Shown in pieces: positions 58,101 through 64,000 of a stretch of 64,000 nt of DNA (its first letter is position 1; each line of letters begins with the position of its first letter). The notes under the pieces were generated by a model. It made no database searches. It saw nothing but the letters and a program-made list of their open reading frames with translations, and was not told the origin of the DNA. This DNA is from Tanypteryx hageni (taxonomy: Eukaryota > Arthropoda > Insecta > Odonata > Petaluridae), in the NCBI GenBank assembly GCA_028673005.1, contig CM054118.1:63669401-63733400 (forward strand), in the 5' to 3' direction. Both the position numbers and the translations under genes were made by a program.

Positions 58101-61100
58101 TATAACTACTAAAACTGTCATAAAAAATTAGTCAACACAAGTCTGCAAATTATGAAAAAGTTTATCATTTCTTAATCTATAGTACATTGTAACATCATGC
58201 TAGCAGACATTACTAAGAAAACTGCAGTGTTCCCTAAATATTACTGAAAGAGGTCAATATATAAATTGAGATTTGTAATAATGTTTCTAAAAGTCATGAC
58301 ACACAAGTTTGATAAAGGTAACTAGAAAAATAATACTTATGCAATGTGCCCACTGATTAAGCAACATAATGGGTAGACTAGGGGTGGGAAAACTTTTGAC
58401 GAGATGGGCCACATTAGCAGTTGAGGTTGCTTAGGCAGACCGCATTAACAGATGAAAATGCTTCGGCAGGTCACATTTGGGTCCATATCAAAGTTACTTG
58501 AGAGAATGTGAAGGTTTCTATCAGTGAAAATCAATAAAAAATAATGTCTCATTGTAAAAACTTCACAAGAAAAGATTTTCCGGCCCTAATTTTAACCAAC
58601 AAATATGAAATTGTCTTTATTACATTTCATGGTTCATTTTATGATGACATCACGGGCCGTATAAAAATGCTCTCATGTGCCCTATAGTATGTTTCTCGTC
58701 TTATGAAGCTTGACTTTCACATAGCAAGTAGCCTATGAGAACCTTTTCCCTCTCCCCCGTCACCCGCGGCTTTCGAAATGCATGGAAAAACCTAACAGCA
58801 TTGCCAGATATCCGCTCTTGAAATGATCTGCTTGCGAATGAAAGGCGACGCATCGCAGAAAAACTTACGGTCATTGTTTATTACTACCGGCCATTTTCCA
58901 TTGTGTTAAAATGATAGCAAGGTGCAAAGTGAAAGCGATAAAGAGATTGCAACGGAAGCGTGAACGCAGTAGAGCTGGCAACATAGTCGACTAAGAGCGA
59001 TGTGAACAGCACGATGGCGAGAGAGAGACTGAGTTTCTCCCCTCTCCATCGCCCGTTACTCGAGCGTTGATTGGATGCAGAAATAGTCACTCACAGAGGA
59101 TTTCAAGGTCAAGCTTCATAAGACGAGAAACATACTATAGTTTCCCCACCTCTGGGGTAGACTGATAGATATTATACTTTCTTAGTTAATGCATTAAGAA
59201 AAAAGATGAGATATTATACAGTAGCAGAGATATACATAGCATAAAAAAGTATATGCAGTACACACATAACTCGCATCATATTGAAAATTACACAGGTGTG
59301 TAGGAGTGTAATTAAAAAAATGGCCCAGATGCAGTTTATTTGTAGTTACGATTGTGGCTCTTCTGGTCCCCTTTTGGTTTAGATCAGGGGTCTCAAACTC
59401 ATGTAGTTGCGCGGGCCGCATCAAGGCCCTCCTCCGAACCCAAGGGCCACATTAAGGCACCGTACCAAGTTCGCGGGCCCCATACTTTCCCAGTCTGTTT
59501 CATATTCTTTGGACATTCACTCTCGCCTTCCACAAGAAAGAAATTGACCAAACCCTTTGATATGGCATGAAACTCATTCCAAAAATAGTAATAGATTTGG
59601 CATCGAGAGTTAGGTTCTTCAGACATGCAAGAAATATGCTCGCAGTGGGAAGAACCCCCACCTGTGCAGAAGTTTTATAAATCGGAATGAGAAATAAACC
59701 ACGTATATTTTTAAAATGCTGATTTAACATATTTCTTAAATTTCTTCGATTTAGGTGAAATATTTTATAAGAAATGCAATTGAGTTTTGGCCGCTTAGTG
59801 TGTACTAGCTTACTTTGCGGGCCACAGAAATGTACCACGAGTTTGAGACCCCTGGCTTAGATCCTCCAACAATTACAGGAGCATAGCTACATTTCTGATG
59901 ATACAGTAACTAAAATAAAACTTACCATGAGATTTCAGGAGCTTGTGTCTCATTTTTGATAAGTGCTTCCCAGTGCTTGTGTACCTCTTCAATGACATTA
60001 AGAGAAAACTGCTTCCCTTTAGCTTCTCCATTAAAGGCAAATTGGTTCTCTGGCTTCCCATCTGGAATTTTATAAATCTTGAACCATTCTACTGAGGCTT
60101 TAAGAAGACCTGGAAGTTTCTTCTCTATGTCCTCAATATCTGTAAATAATATCCCACGAGAATGAAAATATGTATAACATATAGAAAGTCCACATTATTT
60201 ATATCAATAATGAGGCCAGGCTCAACCCTGTGGAATTTACTCATCGAGAAAAAGAAAGAACTTGGTCACTTCCACAAATTTATTTTGCACGACCAGTTTC
60301 ACTACGATTGTAGCATCCTCAGGTGATAAAATATAGAAATCGTTCCATATATATGTGGAAAAAGGAGGGGAGAGGGAGACAGAAGGGGCAAAAGTAAAAT
60401 AAAGTTACAAAATGTTATAGAAACTTGGTAAAAGGGCCAAAGACAACAATGTTGATACAAAGTATTTACAAAATATTCGGTAAGCTCGATAGAGGAGAAT
60501 GACTGTTGAAAAGGTATTAATTTAAGAGAAGCGAGTCTTCACAAATAATTATCTCTAGCTGTTCAAGAGCATCCAATTTGCAACCTTTAATTTCAAAGTG
60601 GAGGAATTTCTTGTCCTCATTATTTATTGCCCTGTCATTCCATTAATGTGTCATTTGAAAATAAATTATACACTCAACTTTGAAAAATATCTACTCAGAA
60701 AGGTAAACCCCTTCACCATAAAACTGGACAATAATTATGAGATACTATAATCAAAGAGGCATGGTGTCTCTCCAGTAGGCATAAAAAGGTTAGAATAACC
60801 ATTACCAATTGCCATTGTAGACAAAATGTTCATCTGGTTCTCTAATCTTTTAATGCTGTTGGAAAGATGTTTCTCACTTTGATAATTCAGCTATAAGAAA
60901 GAGCTCAATAATTCTCTGTTGAGTATGACAGTTAATTATATGCTTTGATACATCGGAGTGAAGGCAGTTGGAGGCAACAATATACTCACAGGCAATCACT
61001 GGTGAGTGTAACATATAAATTAATTCAGCTTTAAGATGGAGTTTTATTAATTAAATTTATTAGTAACCTGCTTTTTCAGGCAATAGTGTATATATGTTGT

Positions 61101-61938
61101 AAGATATTATTGCAAAAATGAGTAAAATTGTCAAATAGTTTATTACAGAAGCATTTTCATGGTCAGAACATATTTTCCATATATTAGATATAAGTCAATT
61201 AATTAGTCAGTCTGTTGTTTATAGCTATTCATGACCCTCAGAAAAGCGAGCACAACAAATAACAAGAACTTACTTTATTTGCAGTATTTTATCTCAGGAC
61301 AACATACCATTTAACTGATCAGCTAATGGATCATTGACATCAATAGCTATTATCTTCCAGTCAGTCTCCCCTAAAAATGAAATTGTAAATTAATACTTTC
61401 AATAACAAAAAAGCATCTCACTGTTTATCTTTCAATGTCAATGATCAGATTACCTTCATCAATGAGAGCCAAGGCTCCAAGCGGCTTCACTTGGAGTACA
61501 TCCCCACGCTTTGCAACCTAGGTAAATAGAGGTTTTATTGAATTTATCAAAATTTAAACAAAAATTAAAGTAAACCAGAAAAATCAGTTTTTGACTATTT
61601 TCAATCTAATTCTAATAAGTAGGCTATAAACTTGAATCAAGGCAGTTAAAGCCACAAATATTAACACAAGATGACCAATTAATGAAAGCAATTTGATATT
61701 CCAGGTGTAAAGAATCAAAAATTATAATTAGAAAATATAACATGCACATCTAGGCAAGAAACATTAAAAGACTGTATTTCATAAAATTTTAAGGACAATA
61801 TTAAAATGCCCAAATGGAACAACATGGAAGGAACATAAAAGCAAATGATGAAGTGAAAATGCTAGCCAAGAAAATGATTGAAATAATGAAGGATAACAGA
61901 TTGAAACTGATGGGACCTTTAATTAGGAATATAAACAT

Positions 61939-62025
<87 letters not shown>

Positions 62026-62522
62026 TATAATCAAGAGGAAATGATAATATAAAAAACTAGGAACCACTTGGATTGATTCCATATTAAAGAGAGAAGTAGC
62101 CATAGGGTAGACTGGACAGAAATATAAGCAAGAATGTAGTATTGCCAGCTTAGACCCACCTGGGGTCAAAATTCCTGATGATGGTGATGAAGAGCTGATA
62201 TGGAATTAATTTTTCATGCTTTAGGAAATCTATTGCAATGGATAAAAAATAAACTGAATTAACACAACTTAATTTGACTTTACAATAAAACAATATTTAA
62301 ATGAACACTAATCCCTCGAGCATAATGAAAACCAGAAAGAAAACTGTTAAAAACATTACCTGTGAACTCTTGATTAAAGGGATACGTTTAAGGGATACGT
62401 TTAATTTATTATTTAATAATGCTACAAAGACTAACCCGATATCCAATTTCCAAGATGTCTATTGGATCATTATCCCCCTTGCAGTTTGTTGATTCATCTA
62501 AAACTTCTGGATTCTCCCAAGT
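52157..62522 (-). CDS. Soluble inorganic pyrophosphatase (PPA1/Nurf-38 type), partial gene
   Basis: Six minus-strand exons (62,522-62,436; 61,517-61,454; 61,370-61,308; 60,139-59,926; 55,883-55,774; 52,188-52,157) join in frame to 190 codons including the stop. They encode the C-terminal two thirds of a family I pyrophosphatase (about 290 residues in animals). This enzyme hydrolyses PPi to phosphate using divalent metals; in flies the same protein is a NURF subunit. The PPase signature DNDPIDI and the metal-binding acids of DEGETDWK are intact, as is [18 protein letters not shown]. The N-terminal exons (about 95-100 residues, including the promoter) must lie beyond 64,000. Introns are filled with small DNA transposons. 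Confidence 0.95.
52189..53143. other. Pyrophosphatase last intron, proximal stretch
   Basis: AT-rich intronic DNA; nothing recognised. Confidence 0.5.
53144..53447. mobile_element. hAT MITE
   Basis: The 304-bp element has inverted ends (AAGTGTTTTTCAACCTGTG and GAGCATTTTTCAACCTTTTT) and 8-bp flanks ATCTAAAC (53,136-53,143) and ATCTAAAT (53,448-53,455), one mismatch. Confidence 0.8.
53780..54273. mobile_element. Element with CCGTATT inverted ends
   Basis: About 494 bp, bounded by CCGTATTAGCCCGAATATA and CCGTATTGACCCAAATATA in inverted orientation, with TA at each flank. A further internal motif (GAATATAGTGCG) recurs near both ends. No coding capacity. The ends match the 35,661 element in the first eight bases. 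Confidence 0.8.
54967..55271. mobile_element. Tigger/pogo MITE
   Basis: The 305-bp element has inverted ends CAGTCAAACCTCCCAAATCC and CAGTCGAACCTCCCAAATCT, flanked by TA (54,965-54,966 and 55,272-55,273). No coding capacity. Confidence 0.85.
55774..55883 (-). CDS. Pyrophosphatase penultimate exon
   Basis: A 110-bp exon with tttcag acceptor and gtaaga donor. It encodes [19 protein letters not shown] and then a Lys/Pro-rich stretch ([17 protein letters not shown]). The SPFKI segment is where the human protein has SPFKC. Confidence 0.93.
56356..56607. mobile_element. hAT MITE
   Basis: The 252-bp element has ends CAGAGACGTACCTGCAAG and CAGTGTCGTAACTAGGGT. Target-site copies are CCTAATGC (56,348-56,355) and CCTATTGC (56,608-56,615), one mismatch. 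It belongs with the elements at 11,045 and 22,011 by end sequence. Confidence 0.8.
56616..58370. other. Pyrophosphatase intron DNA with a possible CCGTATT element
   Basis: Between 57,445 and 57,872 the left side reads GCCGTATTTACTTGG and the right side, reversed, CCGTATTTAATCGCGTATAA; only about nine bases agree, so the element call is weak. Two imperfect copies of a roughly 50-bp unit around AAAAGATACTATG occur at 57,585-57,665. Nothing else is recognised. Confidence 0.4.
58379..59154. mobile_element. hAT element with internal inverted repeat
   Basis: The 776-bp element has ends TAGGGGTGGGAAAACTTTTG and CAGAGGTGGGGAAACTATAG and a perfect 8-bp target-site duplication GGGTAGAC (58,371-58,378 and 59,155-59,162). 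Inside, 58,682-58,714 is an exact 33-bp reverse complement of 59,108-59,140, so the right part of the element can fold back on its middle. Confidence 0.88.
59385..59854. mobile_element. hAT element
   Basis: The 470-bp element has inverted ends CAGGGGTCTCAAACTC at both sides, and 8-bp flanks GTTTAGAT (59,377-59,384) and GCTTAGAT (59,855-59,862), one mismatch. Minus-strand frames inside may be transposase remnants but show no clear motif. It ends only 71 bp from the edge of a pyrophosphatase exon. Confidence 0.88.
59926..60139 (-). CDS. Pyrophosphatase exon with PDGKPEN motif
   Basis: A 214-bp exon with acag acceptor and gtaagt donor. It encodes [20 protein letters not shown] followed by [18 protein letters not shown] and an amphipathic helix ([13 protein letters not shown]). 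It ends in phase 2. Confidence 0.95.
60217..60625 (-). pseudogene. Penelope-like element 3' end
   Basis: The minus strand encodes [20 protein letters not shown] and then [14 protein letters not shown] before a stop near 60,525. This matches the C-terminal part of the plus-strand copy near 21,860-21,920. A 3' tail follows with CACCTGAGGATGCTACAATC and GTGAAACTGGTCGTGC. The remainder of the element is missing (5' truncation). Confidence 0.7.
61308..61370 (-). CDS. Pyrophosphatase exon [12 protein letters not shown]
   Basis: A 63-bp exon with ttttag acceptor and gtatgt donor. It encodes [20 protein letters not shown], carrying further metal-binding acids, and ends in phase 1. Confidence 0.94.
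61454..61517 (-). CDS. Pyrophosphatase exon [14 protein letters not shown]
   Basis: A 64-bp exon, ctag acceptor, gtaatc donor. It encodes [21 protein letters not shown], the strand leading into the DEG active-site loop, and ends in phase 1. Confidence 0.94.
61942..62030. repeat. (CA)n(TA)n microsatellite
   Basis: About 16 CA units run directly into more than 20 TA units, then a short interrupted TA run. It lies in a pyrophosphatase intron and is probably polymorphic. Confidence 0.97.
62436..62522 (-). CDS. Pyrophosphatase exon with the catalytic signature
   Basis: Preceded by the acceptor cag (62,525-62,523) and followed by the donor gttagt, a non-consensus but GT start. It encodes [20 protein letters not shown] then IDILEIGYR. 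The three Asp of DNDPID are the core metal ligands. Phase 0 at both ends. A 13-bp tandem duplication lies just inside the following intron. Confidence 0.95.
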
Positions 62523-64000
62523 CTGAAATATTCACAAAAAGGAAAAAAAGCTATTCAAAAATTCAACAAGGAACACATTTTAGAATAATAAGCAATTTAT
62601 ATTGCTGTGATTGGAGTGTTTTTGTTTACTTGGCCTCTTGACCGCTAGATAACTTGATGAATAAACTAGAATATATTTATTTCTTTCTTTTATCCAACAG
62701 TTTTAAGAGTTAAATTGCTTCGACTGGATAAATAGTCATGGTAGCATAGTTGATCCAAGCAACATGCTGCAAACAACACCTCTGGGCTTCAGTAGAAATA
62801 CAACTTTTTTCCACTTATCTTAAATTTAATTTTCAATTTTCTAGTCGAACTCTTTCAATAATATTATCTTATCTCCAACTTTATGGAAGTGCCAAATCTA
62901 ATAATTAATAACACCATTAATTTAAAGAATTATGAACATTCTACTTTCTTACATTTCTACTCTATTAGGATCAATCCTAATGTCAATACTACTTGTGATG
63001 ACCTAGTCCAATGCTATATTCCGATTCTTTCTGGTTTACAATTAAAATATGTTTTTACAAAAGGTCCCTTAACTCCATCTCTTTCAGCGACTATTTATAA
63101 TACGAGTTGTCAGTGCTTGCATACTGCAAAATCACCATACACCAAGATCTAAACTCGTAAATAAACCAACGCGATCTCCAGGGCAAGTTATTTATAATGA
63201 ATATGTATCACACTAAAAATAATAACAACATAGAAATAAATGGAATATTTTGTGTTGCCATATGTTTACCTAGTTGGTTGATATTAAAGATATTATGTAA
63301 TATTGATTCCCATTAAAAGCATTAAATCATTGCTCTTGACTTACGGAAAATCAATTCCCATTGAATGGCATTGGAGTCATTGCTATGGTAGTTAATATTT
63401 TTCATTGTTGAAAAACAAAAAACTTTTCATAATTTTTTATTAAAATCAAATTTTTACACAAATTCAGCAGGGGTTTTGTATCCAAGAAAAATAAACTTCA
63501 TTCTTTCATCCACAGTATTATGCATGTCCCGACTTTGTACCTTAATTGTTAATAATTTAAAAAAGCAATTTTATATAGCCCTGCACCATTTTCAATGCTT
63601 TTCTTATTGGTGTTTAAAATTGGACTTTGGAGTGGAAAACACCTCTTAAATATAACTTTCTGGAATTTCGGATTTTTCCAGAAGTTGTATCCATTGATCT
63701 ATCTTCACGCCAAATTTCAGATCTGTAACACTTCTAGAAGTACCTTAGGTTTTACATGATATATCCTACATATGTAAGAAACAGCTATTTATTGTGATTT
63801 TCTTCATTATTAGGATCCAATGTTAAGGTTATTCTAATCATTAAACCGAATTTGCTCCTATTTGCAACCTCTCCTCCAATACACCATACAACTAATAAGC
63901 TTTCTTCTTCACCTTCCTCTTGATGTTATCCACTACAGTCAGTCATGTGTATTCTGAATGCTCATAAACAACATCATGGTTTTATTTATTAGTGAAAATG
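62523..64000. other. Upstream intron of the pyrophosphatase gene
   Basis: I searched for the preceding pyrophosphatase exons on the minus strand and found none. AT-rich DNA without other recognised features. Confidence 0.5.

Noticed and set aside
61814..62169. Open frames across the (CA)n(TA)n repeat
   Set aside because: They are open only because the repeat lacks stops in those frames.
1..64000. CRISPR arrays, rRNA genes and canonical tRNA genes
   Set aside because: No regularly spaced identical repeats and no rRNA-like sequence were seen. The only tRNA-like region is the head of the SINE at 7,585.

Overview
This is eukaryotic nuclear DNA, almost certainly from an arthropod and probably an insect. 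Genes are split by GT-AG introns, intergenic DNA is AT-rich, and the window is crowded with DNA transposons (hAT, piggyBac, mariner, pogo/Tigger) plus Penelope-like and jockey-type retroelements. No operons, CRISPR arrays or bacterial signals are present. The species cannot be named from the sequence.

Layout. Positions 1-18,484 hold no exon I can support: a 1.6-kb purine-rich tract (1,641-3,210), one tRNA-derived SINE with perfect target-site duplications (7,585-7,899), one short hAT element (11,045-11,361), and a CpG-richer stretch (about 14,100-18,500). At 18,485-18,586 (minus) lies the first coding exon of a secreted protein, whose other exons must lie beyond coordinate 1. Positions 19,000-29,250 are repeats: a Penelope-like element split by an hAT MITE, a jockey-like LINE split by another hAT element, a Tigger relic, and a truncated 1.6-kb copy of the 5' end of the next gene.

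Positions 30,828-51,450 (plus) contain the main gene, a ZCCHC7/Air-type zinc-knuckle protein. Four coding exons join in frame to 976 codons including the stop. Intron 4 (14.6 kb) holds a mariner, four piggyBac-related sequences, two pogo-like transposase relics and three copies of another interspersed repeat. Convergent to it, positions 62,522-52,157 (minus) carry six exons of a soluble family I inorganic pyrophosphatase (PPA1/Nurf-38 type). Its N-terminal exons lie beyond 64,000. The two genes end about 0.7 kb apart.

The two named genes have unrelated jobs: nuclear RNA surveillance (TRAMP-type) and pyrophosphate hydrolysis. I see no sign that they act together. The most unusual items are: (a) the apparently identical 1,608-bp duplication of the ZCCHC7 5' region, 7,013 bp apart; (b) a terminal-inverted-repeat element with palindrome arrays (AAGCAAATGCTT type) that contains the duplication breakpoint; (c) nested insertions proven by flanking reading frames; and (d) a perfect 23-bp hairpin just inside intron 4. 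All calls come from reading the sequence and remembered family features; no database search was run.
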